From: an uncultured Anaeromassilibacillus sp.
Lineage (GTDB): Bacteria > Bacillota > Clostridia > Oscillospirales > Acutalibacteraceae
Assembly: GCA_930987725.1 (NCBI GenBank)
Contig: CAKNKY010000001.1
Coordinates: forward strand, 1 to 64,000
Length of the DNA: 64,000 nt
Direction of reading: 5' to 3'
Shown here: piece after piece, positions 8,948-17,311 of the stretch
How positions within the stretch are numbered: the stretch's first letter is position 1
How the letters are laid out: every line of letters starts with the position of its first letter
Translations under genes and position numbers: made by a program
The notes under the pieces: model-generated
Database searches by the model: none
What the model saw: the letters and a program-made list of their open reading frames with translations, nothing else
Told to the model about the DNA's origin: nothing

Positions 8948-8976
8948 TTGACACCTATGCCGTTCCATGGTATGAT
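8948..8976 (+). promoter_or_regulatory. Promoter of the lysine-biosynthesis operon
   Basis: Perfect TTGACA (8948-8953), a 17-base spacer and TATGAT (8971-8976). Transcription would start near 8983, a few bases before the riboswitch. Confidence 0.88.
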
Positions 8977-8998
8977 TAAGAAAAATCTGAATACGCAA

Positions 8999-9167
8999 GG
9001 ATAGAGGTGCGGTTTTAATGAGTACGGTTCCCGTGGCCTGCCAGGGCTGCAACCGGGGGCGCGGAAAGGTAACGCCGCCGAAGGGAGTCCGACCGGCAAA
9101 CGGCCCCTGGGTGCCTGGATGAAGAATCCGGCAACTGTCATCATTTTGGTGTGATGGAGCGCTATCC
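8999..9167 (+). promoter_or_regulatory. Lysine riboswitch (L-box) aptamer
   Basis: The ends GGATAG (8999-9004) and CTATCC (9162-9167) form helix P1. Inside are the conserved AGAGGTGCG at the 5' side, a GCCGCCGAAG core near 9075-9084, and GATGGAGCGCTATC at the 3' side, all hallmarks of the lysine aptamer. It precedes asd, dapA and dapB, which fits feedback by lysine. The 3' P1 strand overlaps an alternative helix, CGCTAT (9160-9165) with ATAGCG (9196-9201), so a switch in pairing is possible. Confidence 0.92.
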
Positions 9168-9224
9168 AGATCTTCCCGCTGTGCGGGAGCCCTGAATAGC
9201 GTATTTATTATAGTAAATTGATGG

Positions 9225-9246
9225 CCGGTTTTCAACCGGTTTTTTT
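9225..9246 (+). terminator. Candidate riboswitch terminator before asd
   Basis: CCGGTT (9225-9230), loop, AACCGG (9234-9239), then seven T. The stem is short but the U-run is strong, and its position between aptamer and asd fits premature termination when lysine is bound. How it is coupled to the aptamer is not clear from the sequence. Confidence 0.6.
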
Positions 9247-9335
9247 ATGCCCAAAACTGTTTCCCTGCGGGAATTCCGCACGGGAATGGGAAAGTTCACA
9301 TATTCTGAAACTAAGAGCACTGGAGGCGTTCTGAA

Positions 9336-10415
9336 ATGAAAACATATCAAGTAGGCATCATCGGCGCAACCGGCATGGTTGGCCAGAGATTTGCCACGCT
9401 GCTGGAAAACCACCCCTGGTTCCATGTGGCTGCCCTGGCGGCCAGCGCTCGCTCCGCAGGCAAAACGTACCGCGAAGCTGTGGGAGATCACTGGCTGATG
9501 TCCACCCCTATGCCTGCATCCATGGCCGACATGGTGATCTACAACGCTTCTGAGGACGTGGAAAAGGTCGCTTCCCTGTGCGACTTTGTGTTCTGCGCCG
9601 TCAACATGAAAAAGGAGGAGATCAAAGCGCTGGAGGAGGCATACGCCAAGGCGGAATGCCCTGTGATGAGCAACAACAGCGCCAACCGCGGCACGCCCGA
9701 TGTGCCGATGATCATCCCGGAGATCAACGCCGATCACGCCGCTGTCATTGAAGCGCAGCGCAAGCGCCTCGGCACGAAGCGCGGCTTTATTTCGGTGAAA
9801 TCGAACTGCTCGCTGCAGAGCTATGTGCCGGCCGTTCACCCGCTGCTTGACCTGGGGGTGACGAAGGTGCTGGCCTGCACCTATCAAGCTATTTCCGGCG
9901 CCGGCAAAACGTTCGCCACCTGGCCGGAGAGCGTGGACAACGTGATCCCCTACATCGGCGGCGAAGAAGAGAAGTCGGAGCAGGAGCCGCTCAAGATTTG
10001 GGGCCATGTGGAAAACGGTGTGATTGTGAATGCCGCCTCCCCCGCCATCACGGCACAGTGCCTGCGCGTGCCCGTTTCCGACGGCCACACCGCGGCGGTC
10101 TTTGTTTCCTATGAAAAGAAAGTGGAGATGGAAGAGATCATCGAACGCTGGGAATCCTACAAGGGCGCCCCGCAGGAGCTCTGCCTGCCCAGCGCGCCGA
10201 AGCAGTTCCTGCACTATTTCCGTGAAAACGACCGCCCGCAGAGCCGCCTCGACCGCAATCTGGAGAACGGCATGGCTGTTTCCATCGGCCGCCTGCGCCC
10301 GGACACGCAGTACACCATCAAGTTCGTATGCCTCTCCCACAACACGCTGCGCGGCGCGGCCGGCGGCGCGGTGCTCATGGCAGAGTTGCTCTGCGCGAAG
10401 GGGTACCTGGACTAA
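9336..10415 (+). CDS. asd: Aspartate-semialdehyde dehydrogenase
   Basis: A 359-residue NADPH-dependent enzyme that converts aspartyl phosphate to aspartate semialdehyde, the branch point to lysine, DAP, methionine and threonine. The N-terminal dinucleotide loop [17 protein letters not shown] is clear. The catalytic Cys lies in [14 protein letters not shown], in the longer archaeal/yeast-type Asd arrangement. A GGAGG site precedes the ATG. First gene of a riboswitch-controlled operon; dapA follows after 27 bases. Confidence 0.95.
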   Translation: MKTYQVGIIGATGMVGQRFATLLENHPWFHVAALAASARSAGKTYREAVGDHWLMSTPMPASMADMVIYNASEDVEKVASLCDFVFCAVNMKKEEIKALEEAYAKAECPVMSNNSANRGTPDVPMIIPEINADHAAVIEAQRKRLGTKRGFISVKSNCSLQSYVPAVHPLLDLGVTKVLACTYQAISGAGKTFATWPESVDNVIPYIGGEEEKSEQEPLKIWGHVENGVIVNAASPAITAQCLRVPVSDGHTAAVFVSYEKKVEMEEIIERWESYKGAPQELCLPSAPKQFLHYFRENDRPQSRLDRNLENGMAVSIGRLRPDTQYTIKFVCLSHNTLRGAAGGAVLMAELLCAKGYLD

Positions 10416-10442
10416 TCGTATTTTGGAGGGAACCAGACTATC

Positions 10443-11330
10443 ATGAAACAACCACTTTTCACCGGCTCGGCCACGGCGCTTGTGACGCCGTTTCGTGCCG
10501 ATGGTTCCGTGGATACGGAAGCCTTTGCACGCCAGCTTGACTTTCAGCTGGACAACGGCACGGACGCTCTCTTTGTCTGTGTGACGACAAGCGAGACGCC
10601 CACGCTGACACAGGAAGAATACGACGCGCTTGTGCGCATCGCGGTGGAAAAGGCAAAGGGCCACGTGCCCGTGGTGGCGGGCGCCGGCAGCAACAACACG
10701 GCGCGTTCCCTGGAGCTTGCACGCCATGCGGAATCCCTGGGGGCCAACGGCGTCCTGCTTGTGACGCCGTATTACAACAAGACCTCCCAGGCGGGACTGG
10801 TGCGCCACTTCACCACTGTGGCCGATCAGATCCAAATTCCTGTCCTTCTGTACAACGTTCCCTCCCGCACGGGATGCAACATCAAGCCGGAAACATATCA
10901 GGAACTTTCGAAACATCCGAACATTCTCGGCACGAAGGAAGCAAACGGAGACATTTCCTCTATCGCGAAAACGCTTGCGCTGTGCGGAGACGATTTCATC
11001 GTCTACTCCGGCAACGACGACCAGGTGCTGCCTATCATGGCACTGGGCGGAAAAGGCGTTGTCTCTGTTTTCTCCAACATTCTGCCGCGCGAAATGCATG
11101 AAATTGCATCTGCCTGCCTGCAGGGAGACTGGGAGAGAGCCCGCCATGATTTCCTGAACTGGGTGGACGTGATGGAAGCACTGTTTTTCGACGTAAACCC
11201 GATCCCCGTAAAGGAAGCCATGAACCTGATGGGGAAAGCAGCCGGCCCCTGCCGCCTTCCCCTTGTTGAAATGGAACCGAAGGCCAAGGAAAGAATGATC
11301 GCCGTTCTGCAAAAGCACGGATTGCTGTAA
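10443..11330 (+). CDS. dapA: 4-hydroxy-tetrahydrodipicolinate synthase
   Basis: A 295-residue class I aldolase that condenses pyruvate with aspartate semialdehyde. It shows the TALVTPF N-terminus, a CVTTSETPTLTQEEY loop, LLVTPYYNKTSQAGLVRHF with the catalytic Tyr, YNVPSRTGCNI, and the Schiff-base Lys in ILGTKEANGDI. The usual TTGE near residue 45 reads TTSE. It shares the operon with asd and dapB, with short gaps on each side. Confidence 0.95.
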   Translation: MKQPLFTGSATALVTPFRADGSVDTEAFARQLDFQLDNGTDALFVCVTTSETPTLTQEEYDALVRIAVEKAKGHVPVVAGAGSNNTARSLELARHAESLGANGVLLVTPYYNKTSQAGLVRHFTTVADQIQIPVLLYNVPSRTGCNIKPETYQELSKHPNILGTKEANGDISSIAKTLALCGDDFIVYSGNDDQVLPIMALGGKGVVSVFSNILPREMHEIASACLQGDWERARHDFLNWVDVMEALFFDVNPIPVKEAMNLMGKAAGPCRLPLVEMEPKAKERMIAVLQKHGLL

Positions 11331-11358
11331 CAGGCGGCCTCACTGGAGGATGTTTAAA

Positions 11359-12117
11359 ATGAAAACGAAAATTCTGTTGAGCGGCTGCAACGGCAAAATG
11401 GGCCGTGCCATTACCGCACTGGTGAAAGAGCGGGAAGACTGTGAGATTGCGGCCGGCGTTGACCTGGTTTCCACCGGGAACGAGGGATACCCTGTGTTTT
11501 CCTCGGCGGCGGACGTGACGGTTCCGGTGGATGTCGTGGTGGATTTTTCCCACCCCTCCCTGCTGGAGCCCCTGCTGGCCTTCGGCCGGAAAACGAAGAC
11601 GCCGCTTGTGCTGTGCACGACCGGCTACAGCAAGGAACAGACGCAAGCCGTGCATGAAGCTTCCAAAGAGATTCCGGTGTTTTCTTCCGGCAACATGTCG
11701 CTCGGCATCAACCTGCTCATGGAGCTGGCCAAGCGTGCCGTGCAGGTGCTGGGGGACGGGTTTGACGTGGAGATTGTGGAAATGCACCACAATCAGAAGA
11801 TTGACGCCCCCAGCGGCACAGCCCTGATGCTGGCAGACGCCGTAAGCGAAGCCAAGCAGGAAGAGATGCACTACATGTATGATCGCCATTCCCAGCGCAA
11901 GAAACGCGAAAAAAATGAGATTGGCATCCATTCCGTGCGCGGCGGCACGATTGTGGGCGAGCATGAGGTGATCTTCGCGGGCCACCACGAGGTGATCAAG
12001 CTCAGCCACTCTGCGCAGTCGAAAGAGGTTTTCGCAGCCGGCGCCGTCAATGCCGCCGTCTTCCTCAGCCGCCAGAAGCCCGGCCTTTATAACATGTCCG
12101 ATCTGCTCAAAGAGTAA
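11359..12117 (+). CDS. dapB: 4-hydroxy-tetrahydrodipicolinate reductase
   Basis: A 252-residue NAD(P)H-dependent reductase, the step after DapA. It has the Rossmann loop LLSGCNGKMGRAI, DFSHPSLLEP, CTTGYSKEQ, and the signature EIVEMHHNQKIDAPSGTA with the catalytic His pair and Lys. ATG 11359 fits GGAGGA at 11345-11350 better than the ATG at 11350, which overlaps the site. The 252-residue length matches Gram-positive DapB. Confidence 0.96.
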   Translation: MKTKILLSGCNGKMGRAITALVKEREDCEIAAGVDLVSTGNEGYPVFSSAADVTVPVDVVVDFSHPSLLEPLLAFGRKTKTPLVLCTTGYSKEQTQAVHEASKEIPVFSSGNMSLGINLLMELAKRAVQVLGDGFDVEIVEMHHNQKIDAPSGTALMLADAVSEAKQEEMHYMYDRHSQRKKREKNEIGIHSVRGGTIVGEHEVIFAGHHEVIKLSHSAQSKEVFAAGAVNAAVFLSRQKPGLYNMSDLLKE

Positions 12118-12133
12118 AGGAGGCATTGTCTGT

Positions 12134-12583
12134 ATGACCAAGGTGACTTCCGAAAGCGGCATTACGCTTGTGACGCTGCAAAACTGCCCGCCCGACATCA
12201 CGTTCTGCCAGAAAGTTTTCACCACAATTGCCGATCTGGGCGTGATTGTGGATATGATTTCCATTGCGCCGAACCACGGCTCCCGGATGGAAATCTCCTT
12301 CACGATCTGCGACGACGATCTGGGCGAGATTCTGGAGTTCCTCTCGAAGCTGAAAGAGCGCGATGTGCGCCCGATCTTCAGCAGCGGGAACGCAAAAATC
12401 AATGTATACGACGAAAAGATGAAAGACACGGCCGGCATGGCGGCGAAGGTGTTCACGGCGGCAGCCGCTTCCAAAACGGACATCCGCATCATCACCACGT
12501 CCGATGTGGACATTTCCATCCTTGTGACGGAAGCGGATTTCCACGATGCCTTCACTGCGATTGAGAAGGCCTGCCAGGAATAA
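12134..12583 (+). CDS. Stand-alone tandem ACT-domain protein, aspartokinase-regulatory-like
   Basis: A 149-residue protein resembling the C-terminal regulatory half of aspartokinase without any kinase domain. The first ACT unit spans roughly residues 10-70 (TLVTLQNCPPDITFCQKVF, VDMISIAPNHGSRMEISFT). The second spans roughly 80-149 (AGMAAKVFTAAAASKTDIR, TTSDVDISILVTEADFHDA). It has its own AAAGGAGG site 9 bases upstream and is the last gene of the lysine-riboswitch operon. ACT pairs of this kind bind lysine or threonine in aspartokinases. It may act in trans on an aspartokinase encoded elsewhere, or on another enzyme of the pathway; this is inference. Confidence 0.8.
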   Translation: MTKVTSESGITLVTLQNCPPDITFCQKVFTTIADLGVIVDMISIAPNHGSRMEISFTICDDDLGEILEFLSKLKERDVRPIFSSGNAKINVYDEKMKDTAGMAAKVFTAAAASKTDIRIITTSDVDISILVTEADFHDAFTAIEKACQE

Positions 12584-12600
12584 AAACAGCGATGCAAAAA

Positions 12601-12632
12601 GGGCGGCGAGGATGAGCCTCGCCGCCCTTTTT
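12601..12632. terminator. Terminator between the lysine operon and the convergent zinc-ribbon gene
   Basis: GGGCGGCGAGG (12601-12611) pairs with CCTCGCCGCCC (12617-12627). It is preceded by A5 and followed by T5, so it can stop transcription from both sides. Confidence 0.9.
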
Positions 12633-12640
12633 CTGCTTTT

Positions 12641-13528
12641 TCAGGCATCCGGGTCCAGCGGAAAATCGACCTCCCGCACCTCGCAGGAGACAGGGTGGCC
12701 GCCAAACGACAAACGAAGCTGCGGAAGCGGATCGCCGTTGCCGGAGACAATCAGGAACGATTCACTCCCGCCTCCGTTGTCTTTGCAGTCAATCTCCACA
12801 TAACGCCCGAAAAAGTCTGAAGTTTGGCCGATAGAAAAGCTTGCATCGCCGGCCCAGGCAGACACATAGACGAGATACTCCACGCGGCGTTCCTCCCCCT
12901 CCCCTGTCTCGTACCGGAGCGCATATGCGTCAGCCGCTCCGGACTGGGATTCCTGCAGCCAGGACTCGATCTCTGGGTTCAGCATGGTCTGCAGATAGTC
13001 GCCTGCCTCCATAGTGGTAACACCCACCCCACCCGCTTCCCCGCCGCCAAACGGGGATGCGGTCAACAACAGAAGATTAAGAGCGAAGAGAACAAGCGGA
13101 ACCAGAATGATAGCAGCCAAAATCTTACCAAGCGCTCTGTCCTTTTTCTGTCTGGGCGGCGTAATCGCTTCCCCATCTTCGGGCAGTTGAGCGGCACAAC
13201 GCGGGCAGACCTTCCAGCCCTCCTCCACTGGGAAAGAACAGGATGGACAGACATGGCGCAACTTGGCCCCGCAGCTTGGACAAACGAGGAACCGTTCGGT
13301 CACCGATGTGCCGCAATGCGGACAGCGCAGGTTCGGATGCGCGCCGCGCACGATGAGATACACAATAAAGCCTGTCAGAAAAGGCGCAACCACTGCAACC
13401 AACGTCCAGAGAAGCGCATTCATTCGCCGGTCCTTCGCATCACGATATACATAAATACCGATTGCAGCCAGCAAAATGAGAAACGCAAGCAGCAACAGCA
13501 GGGCAAAAATCATACCATACCCCAGCAT
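12641..13528 (-). CDS. Membrane protein with zinc-ribbon domains, unknown function
   Basis: A 295-residue protein. Two N-terminal membrane segments (about residues 5-27 and 38-60) are followed by zinc-ribbon Cys pairs: CPHCGTS, CPSCGAK, CPSCSFP and CPRCAAQ. A third membrane segment (near residues 135-155) and a C-terminal domain of about 130 residues follow, probably outside the cell. ATG 13528 overlaps the stop of the upstream gene (TGATG) and has GGAGG at 13537-13541, so translation is coupled. It is the third gene behind an ECF sigma factor and may respond to, or be produced under, that factor. I do not recognise the C-terminal domain. Confidence 0.75.
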   Translation of the reverse strand: MLGYGMIFALLLLLAFLILLAAIGIYVYRDAKDRRMNALLWTLVAVVAPFLTGFIVYLIVRGAHPNLRCPHCGTSVTERFLVCPSCGAKLRHVCPSCSFPVEEGWKVCPRCAAQLPEDGEAITPPRQKKDRALGKILAAIILVPLVLFALNLLLLTASPFGGGEAGGVGVTTMEAGDYLQTMLNPEIESWLQESQSGAADAYALRYETGEGEERRVEYLVYVSAWAGDASFSIGQTSDFFGRYVEIDCKDNGGGSESFLIVSGNGDPLPQLRLSFGGHPVSCEVREVDFPLDPDA

Positions 13529-13800
13529 CAAAGAAGCCTCCTTTCATAGTGGCAAGCCAACAGAATGGCACAGCCGCCCAACGCGGCCAACAGCAGGGCA
13601 AACAAACAAACAGTAAAAAATTCTGGTGCAATTGGGACCAAATAGAGGAAAAAGCAGGCCAAACCGGCAAACAGCAGGATAGCGCCTACCGCTATAATCG
13701 CCAGAGAACGCCTTAACAAACGGCGTTCCCGCTCTGCGCGGAGTTTTGCCTCCGAAAGCGGAGGGGGGATCGTCTGGTCAAAGTGATAAATCTGTTTCAT
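13528..13800 (-). CDS. Small two-helix membrane protein, possible anti-sigma factor
   Basis: A 90-residue protein with a charged N-terminal segment (about residues 1-30) and two hydrophobic helices (about 32-54 and 60-82). Its start lies inside the end of the ECF sigma gene (23-base overlap), and its stop overlaps the start of the zinc-ribbon gene. A small membrane protein in this position often holds the sigma factor inactive. There is no recognisable ZAS Cys/His motif, so this role is only inferred from context. Confidence 0.7.
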   Translation of the reverse strand: MKQIYHFDQTIPPPLSEAKLRAERERRLLRRSLAIIAVGAILLFAGLACFFLYLVPIAPEFFTVCLFALLLAALGGCAILLACHYERRLL

Positions 13801-14287
13801 CGGGAAGCGCCTCCTTCAAACGTGCTCGAGCCCGGTTGAGCCGGGATTTCATGGTTCCTGGCGCGACACCCAGGATAGACGCCGCAGAATGGATATCCAT
13901 ATCGCGAAAATAGAAAAGGATTACGGCAACACGGAGTTTTTCCGGCAGGCGGGCAATGGCGCTGTGCAGCTCCGCATAGTCCTCCCGTGCCGGAACCGGA
14001 GGAGACGCCGCGCTATTGAGAAGTGCTTCCTTCTCCTCCGTGGAAAAAAAGGACTGCCGGATGGGGCTGCGGACAAGACGGCGGAGCAGATTCCGATAGA
14101 GGTTGACACAGATGCGGGTGAGCCACGGCTCAAATTCCCGCGCCGGATCATAGCGGTGAAACTGCTCCACCACGCGCAGCCAGGTCTCCTGATACAGATC
14201 CTCCGCCTCCGGTTCAGAGCGGCAGAGTGTCAGGCAAAGGCCATACAGGCGGGGGCCATACAACTGAATGTATTCGTCTATGGTCAT
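13778..14287 (-). CDS. ECF-type RNA polymerase sigma factor
   Basis: A 169-residue sigma-70 family protein limited to regions 2 and 4. Region 2 contains SEPEAEDLYQETWLRVVEQF near residues 24-43. Region 4 ends with HSAASILGVAPGTMKSRLN, a typical helix-turn-helix. It is the first of three translationally coupled minus-strand genes. An imperfect palindrome with a GGAACC element lies just upstream, as expected if the factor drives its own operon. Confidence 0.93.
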   Translation of the reverse strand: MTIDEYIQLYGPRLYGLCLTLCRSEPEAEDLYQETWLRVVEQFHRYDPAREFEPWLTRICVNLYRNLLRRLVRSPIRQSFFSTEEKEALLNSAASPPVPAREDYAELHSAIARLPEKLRVAVILFYFRDMDIHSAASILGVAPGTMKSRLNRARARLKEALPDETDLSL

Positions 14288-14312
14288 GTTCTCACCCCCC
14301 CTTTGCCTTCAT

Positions 14313-14339
14313 ATACAACGGAACGACCAATTTGGTTCC
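14313..14339 (-). promoter_or_regulatory. Candidate autoregulated ECF promoter/operator
   Basis: On the minus strand GGAACC (14339-14334) resembles an ECF -35 element, and CGTTGTAT (14320-14313) could be the -10. The spacing of 13 bases is shorter than usual. The same bases form an imperfect inverted repeat (14320-14339) that could instead be a repressor site. Confidence 0.35.
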
Positions 14340-14368
14340 ATTTTTATTATGTGTCCGTTTTTTTGCGG

Positions 14369-14405
14369 CAGATCAAAAACGGCATGGCCCAGAAAAGCCA
14401 TGCCG
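14369..14405 (-). terminator. Terminator after yfhO
   Basis: Read on the minus strand, CGGCATGGC (14405-14397) pairs with GCCATGCCG (14388-14380), followed by TTTTTGATC. Confidence 0.75.
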
Positions 14406-14524
14406 CAGAATGAGCAGTAAAGCATTTTTCACGCGCTTTCTTCTCTTTGAAAGCAAAAGAAACAGATGGCGCCGTCCGATCGGCCGCCCCGCGCAGTAAA
14501 GCGGCAGCTAACACAGGTTTCCAG

Positions 14525-17203
14525 TCAGCGCGTGAAGAAAAGAATAAGCGGGAACAGGTAAACGGCGAAGAACACGCCGGCCCAGAGAAACGTGAACAGG
14601 ATGAGAGCCGGGCGTTCAAGGAAACGGAAGAAACGCGGGTATCCCCTTTTCCTGAGGAACCACACGAGAGCAACGGCGCAAAGCAGCCCGGCTGCACCAA
14701 GCAGAAGGCCGAACGCCAGACCGGGCGCAGAAGCGGAGATCACCACACTGTTTTCCCCCGCTTCGAGCGGGACTGCGAAGAAGCAGTCCAATACGGAAAC
14801 GACCTCCGCTTCCTTGCCGTTTACCTCAGCGGAAAGGCCGCCCGTATTGCAGACGGGCACAAACAGCCAGTCTCCCTCCTCCGCCTGGAAGGAGCCGAGA
14901 AGCTTCCCGTTTTCCTCCCGCAGGCCCTCACCCTGCACGCTTTCACACGCGGTGCGCAGCGTGTTCAAATCCATGCCGTAGACGCCGAAGGAACGGGCGG
15001 TGCATGCTCGGAGCAGCTCAACCTGCACCAGCACGGATTCTTCCTCAAAAGAACCGAGGCACACCAACCCATTGCTTGACTGCGAGGGATACTCCTGTTC
15101 CACAAGCTCCCCGTTGACAAAGACGTGGAAGGAACCGTTGATCGGCTCATAAAGGTAGTTGTGAAGTTCATCAAAGCAATCGAAATAGAGCGTCTGCTCC
15201 CCCTTCACGTCGATCCGGTACTGCAGATAGGCGCGGCCGTTTTCCAACTGCGGCGTGAGTTCCCATTTTTCCCCGCGATCCACCGTGAGATTCACGAGCG
15301 CTTCCGGCTCATACTCCGTGACCAGCTGTTCCGAAGAATCGAAAACAGACGCAAAGATTTCCTGCTGGAGATCCATACGCACAACCTCGTCAGGAAGATT
15401 GGACAGGGAAGAAACGGCAGAAGAAGGAACAGGAAACCCGAAGGGCAAGGAAATTCCGGCCTCCACCATGGCATATACGCCGTTTTGATAGGCAACCTCG
15501 CTCCCCTCCGGCAGGTCCGCCATGCGGTAAACTGTGTACCGGTTGCCAAGCAGAGCATCCGTCAGCGCCGTTCCGCCGTTGGAATTGACTTCCATCCAGT
15601 AGGAGGAATAGCCGAGCTTCTTCATTCCAAACAGAAAGGACTGCGAGGTCAGCGAGGTATAGTGATTGAGCGTCGGGTAGCCGATGGCGCCGAGAAGGTT
15701 GACGTCGAATTCCTTTTCCGCGTTCTTCACACGGAACAGCGTATCCTCCTCCACTTCTCCCTCCAGATCAAAAACAGCCTCCTGGCGATCCGCGCTTGAC
15801 GCCGCAGAGCCCATATAGACGCTCATCTGGAAAGGCACTTCCACGCAGAGCAGGACACAGAGCAGCACGGAGACGGCGCGGCGCGGCAGCAACCCCTCCC
15901 GGAAAAACAATCCCAGGACTGCCCAAGCCAGAAACGCGGGGAGAAAGAACAGGAAGAGCAGAGAAAGCGACTCCGAAGAACCCCAAAGCGTGCTGGTGTA
16001 GGAGGAAAGATCCTCAAACCGGAAATGCAGCAGCACGGTGGAGGCAACAAATGGCAGCGCCACGGCAAGCAATGCCAGGAAAAAAGGGAACGGCGAGCGC
16101 GCAAACCGGCTTTCCGGCAGCTTTTCCTCCCCGGAGAGAACAAACGCATAGAGCGCGAGGCCGAGAAACACCGTGATGAAGCCATAGCGCATGGGGAACG
16201 CCTGATAACTGCCCATGTGCCACATTTTGTGAATCGGCTCCACAAAGAGGGGAAGCAGCAGCAGGATAAACAGCGCAAACGCCGTGCGGATGGCGCCGGA
16301 CGCACGCCGCCAATAGAGGAGCGTGAGCACAAGCGCGGCCGCCACGGCCGCCGTGCTGAACACAACTGGCAATGTGGTGTCGAGATGAGACACAAGGTTC
16401 CCCACGCGAAGATTCTGCAGCAGATCGTTCGTGCGGGCCGAGGCCATGTATTCCAGAAGCGAGGGCAGCCACACCGGCGCGGAGAGCAGGCCAGCCGAAG
16501 CGGTGGAAACGCCAAGCAGCACCGCCTGCCTGCCGCGCGCTTCCTTTTTCTGCGTGAGAAGCCAGATGCCGCTTCCCAGAATCAGGAAAAGGATCACCAT
16601 GTAGCTGAGATAAAACTGCACGGCGAGCAGCGCCGTGAGGGCAGCGATGTAAGCGGCCGGTTTTTCCTGTTCCGCCAGGCGAAGAAGCGCCAAAAGAAAA
16701 AGCGGGAACAGATACACCGTGTCAAGCCAGGCAATGTTCTGGTAATACATGAGAACATAGCCGGAACAAGCGTAGAGCACGCTGAGCACAACCGCCTGCA
16801 CAGCGGAAAGGCGCGAAAAACGGCGGCGGAAAAAAGCAAAAGCCGTGACCGAGCAAGCAGCCATTTTCAGCGCAACCAGGACGTTGGCCAGCCGGAAGAA
16901 ATCCGCCTTTTCCACAATCAGCACGAGGAAAGAAAACGGGCTGGAAAGATAATAGAGGAACACGCCCCAGAAATTCATGCCGCCTGCGTTCTGCTGGTTC
17001 AGGAACAGGGAAGCGCTGCCGCTGAGAATATCCTTGAAATCCATGAGCAGCGGAAGCGTCTGCTGATTCATGTCACACCAGGAGATCGTGTTGCTGCCGA
17101 AGGGGAACAGGCCGTAAACGGAAAAGACGGCCGAAAGCAGTGCCAGTGTGACGGCCGGGGGCAGCAGCCAGAGCACACGCCTCCCCCAGGTTTCTTTCTG
17201 CAT
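14525..17203 (-). CDS. yfhO: YfhO-family multi-span membrane protein
   Basis: An 892-residue protein with about a dozen hydrophobic segments in the first 430 residues, then a large extracytoplasmic domain (about 440-840) and a final membrane segment near 845-885. The N-terminal pattern GLFPFGSNTISWCDMNQQ and YYQNIAWLDTVYLFPLFLL is typical of YfhO. These proteins are GT-C-like and are linked to glycosylation of lipoteichoic acid or other wall polymers in Bacillus and Listeria. It lies downstream of tyrS on the same strand, separated by a GC-rich hairpin. No strong ribosome site precedes the ATG. Confidence 0.9.
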   Translation of the reverse strand: MQKETWGRRVLWLLPPAVTLALLSAVFSVYGLFPFGSNTISWCDMNQQTLPLLMDFKDILSGSASLFLNQQNAGGMNFWGVFLYYLSSPFSFLVLIVEKADFFRLANVLVALKMAACSVTAFAFFRRRFSRLSAVQAVVLSVLYACSGYVLMYYQNIAWLDTVYLFPLFLLALLRLAEQEKPAAYIAALTALLAVQFYLSYMVILFLILGSGIWLLTQKKEARGRQAVLLGVSTASAGLLSAPVWLPSLLEYMASARTNDLLQNLRVGNLVSHLDTTLPVVFSTAAVAAALVLTLLYWRRASGAIRTAFALFILLLLPLFVEPIHKMWHMGSYQAFPMRYGFITVFLGLALYAFVLSGEEKLPESRFARSPFPFFLALLAVALPFVASTVLLHFRFEDLSSYTSTLWGSSESLSLLFLFFLPAFLAWAVLGLFFREGLLPRRAVSVLLCVLLCVEVPFQMSVYMGSAASSADRQEAVFDLEGEVEEDTLFRVKNAEKEFDVNLLGAIGYPTLNHYTSLTSQSFLFGMKKLGYSSYWMEVNSNGGTALTDALLGNRYTVYRMADLPEGSEVAYQNGVYAMVEAGISLPFGFPVPSSAVSSLSNLPDEVVRMDLQQEIFASVFDSSEQLVTEYEPEALVNLTVDRGEKWELTPQLENGRAYLQYRIDVKGEQTLYFDCFDELHNYLYEPINGSFHVFVNGELVEQEYPSQSSNGLVCLGSFEEESVLVQVELLRACTARSFGVYGMDLNTLRTACESVQGEGLREENGKLLGSFQAEEGDWLFVPVCNTGGLSAEVNGKEAEVVSVLDCFFAVPLEAGENSVVISASAPGLAFGLLLGAAGLLCAVALVWFLRKRGYPRFFRFLERPALILFTFLWAGVFFAVYLFPLILFFTR

Positions 17204-17265
17204 CGCGTTGTCTCAGCGCGGCAGGCGCGCTGTTTTCCTTTCCCGACCGCACAAGGGCGATCGAA

Positions 17266-17295
17266 AAGTAACGGCCGGAAGCTGCGCTTCCGGCC
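17266..17295 (-). terminator. Hairpin between tyrS and yfhO, probable weak terminator
   Basis: On the minus strand GGCCGGAAGC (17295-17286) pairs with GCTTCCGGCC (17282-17273), followed by GTTACTTTTC. The U-run is broken, so readthrough into yfhO is likely. Confidence 0.5.
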
Positions 17296-17311
17296 GCGCC
17301 CAAGCGATTGC

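Noticed and set aside
9162..11318. A 718-codon minus-strand frame opposite asd and dapA
   Set aside because: It is antisense to two conserved enzymes and runs through the riboswitch terminator; no family resemblance.
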